DNA of 64,000 bases from CAWDDA01 sp963813345 (lineage in GTDB: Bacteria > Acidobacteriota > Blastocatellia > RBC074): the NCBI GenBank assembly GCA_963813345.1, contig CAWEYR010000010.1, positions 113,266 to 177,265 of the forward strand. Reading direction: 5' to 3'. The position numbers and the translations under genes were made by a program. Below are positions 8,064 to 15,563 of the stretch, piece after piece. How positions within the stretch are numbered: position 1 is the stretch's first letter; each line of letters begins with the position of its first letter. The notes below the pieces were generated by a model. It saw only the letters and a list, made by a program, of their open reading frames with translations. It made no database searches and had not been told where the DNA came from.

Positions 8064-8477
8064 ATGCCAGACCTTGAACTTGAGTACACCCTTTTCTGTG
8101 AGGATGTGCGCTTTGAGGCCTCTAATCACCTGAGCCTGATGGGCGTGACTCATCAGGTAGTTGTTCCTCGCCTGCCAATCACGGTTATCAAGTTCGCAGT
8201 GATAACTCACTGGCGAGGTGAGGGGCAGTATTTGAGTGAAGTTCGTATCCTGACGCCCGATCGAATGCAGACAGTAGCGGTGTCTCAGCCGGGAAGCTTT
8301 GTAGTTCCGGCTGACGGCTACTCAGACAATGTCACTGTCTTCGTGAACCTCAATATCTTCCAGTCCGGCAATCATGTCGTTCAGGTACTGGTAAATTCAA
8401 ATGTGTTCGCGGAGCGTTTGCTGCCTGTAATGCTCATGGAAAACCAGCCGGTTCCCGAGAGCGAACACGTCAACTAG
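8064..8477 (+). CDS. Conserved hypothetical protein (DUF6941-like)
   Basis: A 137-residue soluble protein starting 3 bases after ccsA, so it is probably co-transcribed. It opens with LELEYTLFCEDVRFEASNHLSLMG and continues as alternating beta-strands. The pattern 'LFCEDVR...LSLMG' recalls a small family of unknown function. No signal peptide or catalytic motif is visible. Position suggests only an operon association with cytochrome c maturation, not a proven role. Confidence 0.7.
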   Translation: MPDLELEYTLFCEDVRFEASNHLSLMGVTHQVVVPRLPITVIKFAVITHWRGEGQYLSEVRILTPDRMQTVAVSQPGSFVVPADGYSDNVTVFVNLNIFQSGNHVVQVLVNSNVFAERLLPVMLMENQPVPESEHVN

Positions 8478-8546
8478 GCATGTCGTACCGCCTTCAGGCG
8501 GAATCGTGACAAGCAAAGATTCCGCCTGAAGGCGGTACAACGTGCC
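8477..8546. repeat. Intergenic palindrome, GTACCGCCTTCAGGCGGAATC family
   Basis: 24-base arms at 8482-8505 and 8518-8541 pair with one mismatch around a 12-base loop, and the flanks extend the pairing to 8477-8546. Each arm contains the small palindrome CCGCCTTCAGGCGG. The element begins right at the stop codon of the preceding gene. Related copies occur at 17.4, 21.7, 21.8, 25.0, 42.3 and 63.4 kb, with a decayed copy at 10.6 kb. Confidence 0.9.
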
Positions 8547-8563
8547 ATCATCCAAAGTCACCC

Positions 8564-10903
8564 ATGAGCGAAAACAAGAATCTCGATCAGCTCTCGATCA
8601 ATACCATACGCACACTTGCGATGGATGCAGTTCAAAAGGCGAACTCGGGCCATCCTGGAATGCCGATGGGTATGGCCGCGGCGGCTTACGTGCTGTGGAC
8701 GCGGCATCTGAGGCATAACCCAAAGAACCCGAAGTGGCCAAACCGCGATCGCTTTGTGCTCTCTGCCGGCCACGGCTCGATGCTCCTCTACAGTCTTCTT
8801 TATCTGACGGGTTACGACGATTATCCGCTCGAGCAGTTGAAGCAGTTTCGTCAATGGGGAAGCCTGACGCCCGGACATCCGGAATCTGAGCTTACTCCCG
8901 CTATCGAAACCACAACAGGACCCCTCGGACAGGGTTTCGCCAACGGCGTCGGCATGGCGATTGGCGCTGAGTATCTTGTGGCCAATTTCAATCGCCCGGA
9001 TCACGAGATATTCGACTATTACATCTATTCCATCTGCTCTGATGGCGATCTCATGGAAGGCGTAGCTTCGGAGGCTGCGTCGATGGCAGGACACCTGAAG
9101 CTTGGCCGGCTGATCTATCTTTACGATGACAATCAGATTTCGATCGATGGCAGCACATCGTTTGCCTTTACAGAAGACCCCGGGGCACGCTTCGAGGCCT
9201 ACAACTGGCATGTCCAGGAAATTGAAGCGAATGATCTCGATGCAGTCGACAGGGCAATCAGGGCGGCAAAGGCTGACCCGCGACCATCGTTGATCCGAAC
9301 AAAGTCGATCATCGGCTTTGGCAGTCCCAATAAAGCCGGCACGGCCAAAGCGCATGGCGAGCCCCTCGGCGTCGAGGAGGTGAAGCTGTCAAAGGAGAAT
9401 CTGGGCTGGGAGTTCGATGAACCGTTCACGGTCCCCGAGGAAGCGCTCACGAACTTTCGACACGCGATAGAACGAGGACGTTCGCTTGAAGCGGGATGGG
9501 TGGAACGTGTTGCAGCATACTCGAAAGCACACCCTGATCTCGGCGCGCAATGGAGCGATTGGTCGAAGGGAAAGCTGCCCATCGGCTGGAACGAAGCGAT
9601 GCCGCAATTCCCTCCCGATAAGCCGATGGCGACGCGCGAAGCTTCCGGAAAGACTTTGAATGCTTTCGCAAAGACGCTTCCAATGCTGCTCGGTGGATCG
9701 GCAGACCTGCGACCTTCCAACAATACCTTTCTCGAAGGGATGGGCGAATTCCAGCCGGACAATCGTGCCGGGCGCAACTTCCACTTTGGTGTACGCGAGC
9801 ACGGAATGGGTTCGGTGATGAACGGAATCGCGCTGACGCGTCCGCTCATTCCCTTTGGCGGCACGTTCATGATCTTCTATGACTACATGAGACCGCCAGT
9901 GCGCCTTGCCGCGATGATGGGTTTGCAGGTGATCTATGTCTACACGCACGACAGCATCGGACTTGGCGAAGATGGACCGACGCATCAACCAGTCGAGCAG
10001 TTGGCGGGGCTGCGCTCCGTTCCTAATCTGACTTTGATACGACCGGCGGATGCGAACGAAACTGCGGTTGCGTGGCGCGTCGCTCTCGAGAACCGGCACG
10101 GGCCGACCGCGCTTGCCCTCACGCGCCAAAAACTCCCGGTGTTTGATCGGACGAAATACGCTTCAGCCGAAGGCCTTGCGCGTGGGGCATATGTGATGAG
10201 CGACCCGACAGGCGGCAAAGTGGATGTCATCCTCATCGCGACCGGGTCCGAAGTGTCAGTAGCTATCGACGCTCAGGATATTCTGGCAAGGGATGGCATC
10301 GGAGTCAGAGTTGTCAGCATGCCAAGCTGGGAGCTTTTCGAGAAGCAATCGAAAGACTATCAGGAGTCGATACTTCCTCGCGCAGTTACAGCACGTCTCT
10401 CCATCGAGGCGGGTGTCGCGCTTGGATGGACAAAATATGTCGGATTGCAGGGCACGACGATCTCGATCGAGCGCTTTGGAGCCTCAGCGCCTTACCAGAC
10501 GATCATGGAGCACCTTGGATTCACGGCAACCAATGTCGTGGATAAGGTGCACGCAATGTTTAAATCGTTTGGAGTACTGCTTGGTACCGCTTCAGGCGTG
10601 CATCGTGCGAGCGGAAGAAAAGCGGTGCCAAGATTCCGCCTCAAAGGCGCGTACTGCCTAGGGCAGTACAATGAATACACTCCAGCGCTTTCCCTCCGAA
10701 CGAACGCGGTCACAACAAACCCTGCATTGATGGCGCGCGTAAATGCGTTGCGAGTCACCTCGCGCCATAGCCGCGCCATGTGTGGCTGGTCGCGCAACAA
10801 ACGGTTGATATCGAGAGGAATCTCGATTGCCACACTTGTGGCATTGTCATCCGAAACGATCTCCTTCGGACACTCCGATTCCTCACACCTCACGATCGTC
10901 TGA
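8564..10903 (+). CDS. tkt: Transketolase (with repeat-encoded C-terminal extension)
   Basis: Thiamine-diphosphate enzyme of the pentose phosphate pathway. Seen are the N-terminal substrate and cofactor motifs (KANSGHPGMPMGMA, GHGSMLLYSLLYLTGYDD, GPLGQGFANGVGMA), the ThDP/Mg motif around CSDGDLMEGVASEAASMAGH, the central HDSIGLGEDGPTHQPVEQL, and the C-terminal domain ending near HAMFKSF (residue about 667). Family members normally end there. Here the frame continues for about 110 more residues through an intergenic repeat and then antisense to the opposing GNAT gene. The tail has no family resemblance and probably reflects loss of the natural stop or an indel. Confidence 0.95.
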   Translation: MSENKNLDQLSINTIRTLAMDAVQKANSGHPGMPMGMAAAAYVLWTRHLRHNPKNPKWPNRDRFVLSAGHGSMLLYSLLYLTGYDDYPLEQLKQFRQWGSLTPGHPESELTPAIETTTGPLGQGFANGVGMAIGAEYLVANFNRPDHEIFDYYIYSICSDGDLMEGVASEAASMAGHLKLGRLIYLYDDNQISIDGSTSFAFTEDPGARFEAYNWHVQEIEANDLDAVDRAIRAAKADPRPSLIRTKSIIGFGSPNKAGTAKAHGEPLGVEEVKLSKENLGWEFDEPFTVPEEALTNFRHAIERGRSLEAGWVERVAAYSKAHPDLGAQWSDWSKGKLPIGWNEAMPQFPPDKPMATREASGKTLNAFAKTLPMLLGGSADLRPSNNTFLEGMGEFQPDNRAGRNFHFGVREHGMGSVMNGIALTRPLIPFGGTFMIFYDYMRPPVRLAAMMGLQVIYVYTHDSIGLGEDGPTHQPVEQLAGLRSVPNLTLIRPADANETAVAWRVALENRHGPTALALTRQKLPVFDRTKYASAEGLARGAYVMSDPTGGKVDVILIATGSEVSVAIDAQDILARDGIGVRVVSMPSWELFEKQSKDYQESILPRAVTARLSIEAGVALGWTKYVGLQGTTISIERFGASAPYQTIMEHLGFTATNVVDKVHAMFKSFGVLLGTASGVHRASGRKAVPRFRLKGAYCLGQYNEYTPALSLRTNAVTTNPALMARVNALRVTSRHSRAMCGWSRNKRLISRGISIATLVALSSETISFGHSDSSHLTIV

Positions 10904-11442
10904 CAATCTTCCGGCAATCTATCGCGATCCTCACGTTCCGTCTTGAGATTCCAGGTCACCCACAGGCGATCGGTTGCAATGCTGTGAAGAAAGCTCGAGG
11001 TCTCTTCGCCATAGAAGTTGACAAGATATCTGTCCGAAATGACGCCGAGCTTCGCGATATTGAAGTAAGCGTTCACGCTCTGCAGCGGATCAAATGTCCA
11101 GGTGATTCGATCGATCCCACTCGCGAGCGCGCGATCCCGCTGAGCGAGCTTTAGTTCATAACCTATATTGTGATTGCGAAATGACGGTCTGACCGCGGCC
11201 ATATGAGAGTGGATCGTGACCCTGCCATGCTCAAAACCAGGGAATCCATAGACAAAACCGGCCAGTTCGCTCCCATCGAATGCTCCTACCAGAACACCGC
11301 CGGCCTCCCTCGCGGCAACCAACTGCGAAAACGGAACGATGTCGCGGTCTTCAAACCCCCAGACGTCCTTCTGAAGGTCTTCCGCAAGACGCATCTCAGC
11401 GATGCTCGTAATGTCCCGGATGATAAGGTTGTGCGATGCCAA
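10492..11442 (-). CDS. GNAT-superfamily N-acetyltransferase-like protein (COG3375-like), tail reads into repeat
   Basis: A 316-residue frame. Residues 1-160 carry the GNAT fold: LVAAREAGGVLVGAFDG, an acetyl-CoA region VRPSFRNHNIGYELKLAQRDRAL and WTFDPLQSVNAYFNIAKLG. This is characteristic of the COG3375 type of predicted acetyltransferases. Natural homology seems to end near GVYS (about residue 257). The remaining residues are encoded by the intergenic repeat and by the complement of tkt. The start is TTG at 11440-11442, two bases after the anti-sigma stop, with AAGGG upstream. The substrate is unknown. Confidence 0.8.
   Translation of the reverse strand: MASHNLIIRDITSIAEMRLAEDLQKDVWGFEDRDIVPFSQLVAAREAGGVLVGAFDGSELAGFVYGFPGFEHGRVTIHSHMAAVRPSFRNHNIGYELKLAQRDRALASGIDRITWTFDPLQSVNAYFNIAKLGVISDRYLVNFYGEETSSFLHSIATDRLWVTWNLKTEREDRDRLPEDCQTIVRCEESECPKEIVSDDNATSVAIEIPLDINRLLRDQPHMARLWREVTRNAFTRAINAGFVVTAFVRRESAGVYSLYCPRQYAPLRRNLGTAFLPLARCTPEAVPSSTPNDLNIACTLSTTLVAVNPRCSMIVW
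10575..10671. repeat. Decayed intergenic palindrome filling the tkt/GNAT junction
   Basis: It contains recognisable but degenerate words of the GTACCGCCTTCAGGCGGAATC family (GGTACCGCTTCAGGCG, GATTCCGCCTCAAAGGCG) and a small perfect stem GTACTGCC-TAG-GGCAGTAC (10651-10669). Both convergent genes run through it without a stop, so it is translated in both directions at the DNA level. Confidence 0.7.
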
Positions 11443-11444
11443 CT

Positions 11445-12390
11445 TTATACCCTTGGCTTCAGCCCCTCGATGATGTCGCGATCTCGTGAACCGGTGTGAC
11501 AGACGATGCAGGATTGCTGACCGCGCTCGTCAAAATCCGAAACGAGCGCATAGGTAAGTCCGCGGTCAGACCACGTGATCACATTCAGTCCAGCAATCGA
11601 ATGGTAATGAAAGTTCAGACCCTTGAATGGAATCTGTTCGCCTCCCGATGGCATGGCAGATTCGTTCGAAGTGACGACCAGCGTGATCGGACGCTGGCGC
11701 ATTCGATATGCGACACACGCGGCATAGTCATTCTGAAGCGCGACGAGGCGAGCTCCTTCAAGCTCGTATAATCGCTCCTGACCTGACGATTCCTGGTAGT
11801 TCGGTAGCTTGAAACTGAAGCTCACCTTCCCCGCGAACCACTCAGAGATTTCCTGCGGGGAATCAGAAGTAATCTCGAGCGGGAGCTGCCCTCGAAGCCG
11901 CCTCTCATGTCGAATCAACTGCAAGCCGCGCAAAATCTGACGGCTCGGAGCGAAGCGTCGGCCGGTTGCGGTTGAAAGCGAGGTAAATGAACGACGCGAG
12001 GGCCGCTAACACCAGGCCAACCGCAATCCAACGTTTGCCAAACCTTGGCAGACCGGAAGCGGCAAAGGGTCCGTCGATCGTTCCTGCGATCTTTCGTGCA
12101 ATCCTTCTCCTCAGCCGGTTAGACGCGGTCGGGGAGCGACGGCTATTGGACGACCGAGTCTCCTCGGCAAGAATGCCGGCTAGTCTTGCGCGCAATTCCG
12201 AAGGCGTTTCGTCGAGAGGCCGAGCTTGCCGGACGCTCAACAGAAAACTCTCTTCGTTCTCGAAGAACGCGCGGCAGGCGTGACACGAAGAGAGATGTGC
12301 TTCCACATCTTCACGCTCGCGGTCATCGAGCTCACCGTCAAGAAAAAACGCCATCTGCGCTCGAAAATTGTCACACCCGTTGACTGGCAT
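11445..12390 (-). pseudogene. Membrane anti-sigma factor with zf-HC2 domain, frame broken once
   Basis: It starts 3 bases after the ECF sigma gene. Residues 1-50 form the anti-sigma zinc-finger (H/C pattern HLSSCHACRAFF). A membrane helix follows (RWIAVGLVLAALASFIYLAF). The frame then stops at about 11905 after FARLAVDST. The extracytoplasmic continuation HERRLRGQLPLEITSDSP... WFAGKVSFSFKLPNY... resumes in another frame and ends at 11445. Two bases appear to be missing around ACATGAG (11906-11914). The two halves together make a normal-length anti-sigma factor that would hold the neighbouring sigma factor at the membrane. A sequencing indel cannot be excluded. Confidence 0.85.
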
Positions 12391-12393
12391 AAA

Positions 12394-12942
12394 CTACGAA
12401 ACAGTGCGTAATCTTGATTCCTTAAGCAGCGTACGAAGATTCTCCCGGGCGCGACCGAGCCTCGACATCACGGTTCCGGTCGGACAGTCGAGAATATTGG
12501 CTATCTGCTGATAGGTGAAACCTTCAAACTCACGCAACACGATTACCTCGCGGTGAGGCCCGGGCAGGCGTTTGATAGCCGCACGCACCTCCTCGCGCTC
12601 TGCTTTCCTTACCAGGAGAACGTACGGATCGTCTGAATTCGCAACAGAGCGAGTCGCGATCCTGAAGTCATCGTCACCATCCAAATCGACAAACGCCGGC
12701 CCGTTCCGTCTATGGCGAAGCTCATTCAGCCAGACGTTCCGCAGTATGGCAAACATCCAGCCTTTGAGATTGCTATCGGGAACCAGGTGCCCGAACGCTC
12801 TCACGGCCCGAAGGTAGGTCTCCTGGACGAGGTCTTCGGCCTCAGTCCGGCGGTGCGTCAACGCCATGGCATAACCGTAGAGCGCGTCGAGATACCCCAG
12901 CGCCTCATCACTAAACTCACCTACATCACCTCGGTTTGCCAT
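12394..12942 (-). CDS. ECF RNA polymerase sigma factor
   Basis: A 182-residue sigma-70 family ECF factor. Region 2 has YGYAMALTHRRTEAEDLVQETYLRA (core binding, -10 recognition) and NLKGWMFAILRNVWLNELRHRR. Region 4 is a helix-turn-helix: LPGPHREVIVLREFEGFTYQ, then IANILDCPTGTVMSRLGRAR. The cognate zf-HC2 anti-sigma gene follows almost without a gap, so the pair is probably an envelope-signal switch. The regulon is unknown. Confidence 0.95.
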   Translation of the reverse strand: MANRGDVGEFSDEALGYLDALYGYAMALTHRRTEAEDLVQETYLRAVRAFGHLVPDSNLKGWMFAILRNVWLNELRHRRNGPAFVDLDGDDDFRIATRSVANSDDPYVLLVRKAEREEVRAAIKRLPGPHREVIVLREFEGFTYQQIANILDCPTGTVMSRLGRARENLRTLLKESRLRTVS

Positions 12943-12986
12943 CTTCGAAAGAATAACACGCGACCATAGGCAACTATTCCGAAGAA

Positions 12987-13130
12987 GGGGTCGGTGGTCA
13001 GTGGTCAGTGGTCAGTGTGAGTTCAGAGCTTCAGCTTGCTCTCAAAGATCGAGCTGCTAACGACAGACAAGTCTAAAGCTTCGAACTTCCATGACACTGA
13101 CCACTGACCACTGACCCCTGACCCCCGACC
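12987..13130. repeat. Heptamer-capped hairpin element (GGTCAGT family)
   Basis: The left arm 12987-13018 carries GGTCAGT in three tandem heptamers after GGGGTCGGT. The right arm 13094-13130 carries the complementary ACTGACC units followed by C-rich text. Between them lie GTTCAGAGCTTCAGCTTG and a partly complementary AAGCTTCGAAC, as in the AGTGCTG family. The element separates the divergent sigma-factor and yvcK genes and directly abuts the yvcK promoter region. Confidence 0.85.
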
Positions 13131-13147
13131 CCCTCCCCTGCTATACT
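13118..13147 (+). promoter_or_regulatory. Possible yvcK promoter with -35 inside the repeat
   Basis: TATACT (13142-13147) ends 8 bases before the GTG start of yvcK. CTGACC (13118-13123), one of the repeat words, lies 18 bases upstream of it and matches four positions of the -35 consensus. No ribosome-binding site is visible between -10 and start, so a leaderless message is likely. Confidence 0.4.
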
Positions 13148-13155
13148 ATCGCTCC

Positions 13156-14148
13156 GTGACTTCACCCACGCGTTCGACATTAAAGCTTGTAGCCATTGGC
13201 GGCGGCACCGGTCTTGGGACCCTGCTGCGCGGCGTCAAGCCGTACCTTTCCACATCTTCGATACCCGGGTTGGAACTGACGGCAATCGTCACGGTCACTG
13301 ATGATGGCCGCAGCTCGGGGAGACTCCGCGGCGAGTTCAGTGTACTGCCACCCGGTGACATTCGAAATTGCCTTTCTGCGCTTGCCGACGACGATTTGAT
13401 CGTTTCGCATCTCTTCCGGCACCGGTTCCCCGGCGGAGGCGAGATCGGCGGGCATTCGCTTGGAAACCTGATTATTCTCGCACTTGGCCAGATGAAGGGT
13501 GATTTCCTTGGCGGAATTGAGGAAGCGCGAGCACTCCTCGGCATTGAAGCACGCGTTCTGCCTTCAACGCTCGATCAGGTTAACCTCGTCGCGAGGATGC
13601 AGGATCGTCTGGTGCGCGGCCAGGTTGCCATAAAATCGCAATTCGAGAGGATTGAGCAGCTTTCACTTTCGCCGGAAGACGCGCGCGCTTTGCCACAGGC
13701 AGTCGAAGCCATAGAAGATGCAGACCTGATAACACTGGGACCCGGCTCGCTCTTCACGAGCGTCATTGCAAACCTCCTTGTTCCGGGTATTCGCGACGCA
13801 TTGACGCGATCCTGGGCGCGGAAGATATACATCTGCAACGTCATGACTGAGGCCGATGAGACTGACGGATTCAAGGCAATCGACCATATGAAAGAGATAG
13901 GTCGTTATGCCCCGGGGATTAAGATCGACTTTGGTCTTTTCAATTCGTCGCCAATCTCGACCGAGATGAGAGAGCGTTATGCTCAAGAGAAGGCGGTGGT
14001 CCTTGATCCTCCTCGAGAAAGTGATTTCGGGGAGACTGAGGCGCGCATGGTCGCGCTCCCGCTGGCATCCGAGGAGCGCGTTGTGCGTCACGATCCGTGG
14101 CGTTTGAGCAAGGCGATTCTCGACCTCTATAATGACGACGTCTCATGA
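13156..14148 (+). CDS. yvcK: Gluconeogenesis factor YvcK/CofD-like protein
   Basis: A 330-residue UDP-sugar-binding YvcK family protein, needed for carbon flux and cell-wall homeostasis in several bacteria. Visible signatures are LVAIGGGTGLGTLLRGVKPY, TVTDDGRSSGRLRGEFSVLP, PPGDIRNCLSALAD, GHSLGNLIILAL and LGPGSLFTSVIANLLVPGI. It starts with GTG and ends in a 4-base ATGA overlap with glmU. Translational coupling with glmU and glmS fits a joint role in amino-sugar and cell-envelope supply. Confidence 0.93.
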   Translation: MTSPTRSTLKLVAIGGGTGLGTLLRGVKPYLSTSSIPGLELTAIVTVTDDGRSSGRLRGEFSVLPPGDIRNCLSALADDDLIVSHLFRHRFPGGGEIGGHSLGNLIILALGQMKGDFLGGIEEARALLGIEARVLPSTLDQVNLVARMQDRLVRGQVAIKSQFERIEQLSLSPEDARALPQAVEAIEDADLITLGPGSLFTSVIANLLVPGIRDALTRSWARKIYICNVMTEADETDGFKAIDHMKEIGRYAPGIKIDFGLFNSSPISTEMRERYAQEKAVVLDPPRESDFGETEARMVALPLASEERVVRHDPWRLSKAILDLYNDDVS

Positions 14149-15539
14149 AACATCCTCTAACTGTACTTATTCTCGCAGCCGGCCTTGGGACGCGCATGAA
14201 AAGCACCAGGGCCAAAGTATTGCACCAGCTTGGCGGCCGTCCTCTGATAGCGCACGTTCTTAGAACGGTCGCACGCCTTGACCCTGATCGAATTGTCGTC
14301 GTCCTGGGCCATCAGGCTGACGAGGTAAAGTCCGCGTCAATTGACGCGTTAGCGGGATTGCCGGGGCAAGAGCGGCTCGAATTTGTGCTTCAGTCAGAGC
14401 AGCGAGGGACCGGGCACGCAGTTCTTTGCGCGCAGGAAGCACTCAGCAGGTCAGACGGAGACGTTCTGGTTGTTTATGGCGATGTGCCTCGCGTTCGGAC
14501 AGAGACTCTTCGCGCATTGGTCGAAATGCACTCTCAGCAGGAAAATGCAGCTACTCTGATAACTGCAATTGTGAACGACCCCTACGGATACGGGCGCATT
14601 ATTCGAACCGCAGGCAACGACGCGGGTAAGCTCGAGCGCATCGTTGAAGAGAAAGATGCAAATCCGGACGAGCGGAAAATAAGAGAGGTCAATCCGGGTT
14701 TCTATTGCTTTGACGCTCGATCGCTGCTGGAGGCGCTCAAGCATCTGAATACCGACAATGCTCAAGGTGAGTATTACCTCACCGACGTACCGGCGCTGGC
14801 AATCAAGAACGGCGCGAGAGTCGGAACGCTTACCCTCTCCACAGTTGAGGAGCTCATGGGCATAAACACGAGAGCGGAACTCGCCGAGACGTGGAAGCGA
14901 ATGAGACAGGAGATTCTTGAGCGGCTTATGAGTTCAGGTGTAACAATCGTTGATCCCGCTTCAACCTACATTGACGACTCTGTCGAGATCGGTCAGGACA
15001 CGATCATTCATCCTCAGGTGATCATCGAAGGCAATTCGCGAATTGGCAGCAATTGTGAGATCTTTTCGTGGACACGCCTCCGCAATGTCGACATTGGCAC
15101 CGGTTGCCGCGTTCTCAATTCATGTCTGATCGTTGACAGCAAGCTTACGGAGAAGAACTCGGTCGGGCCTTTTGCACACTTAAGGATGAATGCCGAGCTG
15201 CTTCCTGAAGCCGTGGTCGGCAATTTTGTCGAGGTAAAGAAATCCCGCCTGGGAAGAAAAACCAAATCAATGCACCTGACATACCTGGGTGATGCGACGC
15301 TTGGCGATCGCGTAAATATCGGCGCAGGTACTGTCACTTGCAATTACGATGGAAAGCAGAAGAACGAGACTCATATTGAAGACGATGTCAAAATCGGATC
15401 AGACACCATGCTTGTCGCCCCGGTGCGCGTCGGTCGCGGTTCAGTCTCAGCTGCAGGATCGGTAATCATCGAGGATGTGCCACCGGATACGCTTGTCGCC
15501 GGTGTGCCCGCAAAAGCCAAGAAAAAAGTCTCGCGTTAG
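14145..15539 (+). CDS. glmU: Bifunctional GlmU: N-acetylglucosamine-1-P uridyltransferase / glucosamine-1-P acetyltransferase
   Basis: A 464-residue enzyme making UDP-GlcNAc for peptidoglycan and lipid A. The N-terminal pyrophosphorylase domain shows LAAGLGTRMKSTRAKVLHQLG, QSEQRGTGHAVLCAQ, VVYGDVPR and NPGFYCFD. The C-terminal left-handed beta-helix shows hexapeptide repeats and the active-site segment SMHLTYLGDATLGDRVNIGA followed by GTVTCNYDGKQKNET. It overlaps yvcK by 4 bases, and glmS follows after 24 bases. Confidence 0.97.
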   Translation: MKHPLTVLILAAGLGTRMKSTRAKVLHQLGGRPLIAHVLRTVARLDPDRIVVVLGHQADEVKSASIDALAGLPGQERLEFVLQSEQRGTGHAVLCAQEALSRSDGDVLVVYGDVPRVRTETLRALVEMHSQQENAATLITAIVNDPYGYGRIIRTAGNDAGKLERIVEEKDANPDERKIREVNPGFYCFDARSLLEALKHLNTDNAQGEYYLTDVPALAIKNGARVGTLTLSTVEELMGINTRAELAETWKRMRQEILERLMSSGVTIVDPASTYIDDSVEIGQDTIIHPQVIIEGNSRIGSNCEIFSWTRLRNVDIGTGCRVLNSCLIVDSKLTEKNSVGPFAHLRMNAELLPEAVVGNFVEVKKSRLGRKTKSMHLTYLGDATLGDRVNIGAGTVTCNYDGKQKNETHIEDDVKIGSDTMLVAPVRVGRGSVSAAGSVIIEDVPPDTLVAGVPAKAKKKVSR

Positions 15540-15563
15540 AAAGTTCCCTTCCGGAGTAAATCG

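Noticed and set aside
8482..8541. Palindrome after the small ccsA-linked gene as an intrinsic terminator
   Set aside because: Stable stem but no T-tract on either strand. It is better described as a dispersed repeat.
15540..15563. glmS ribozyme
   Set aside because: Only 24 bases separate glmU and glmS, too short for the ribozyme.
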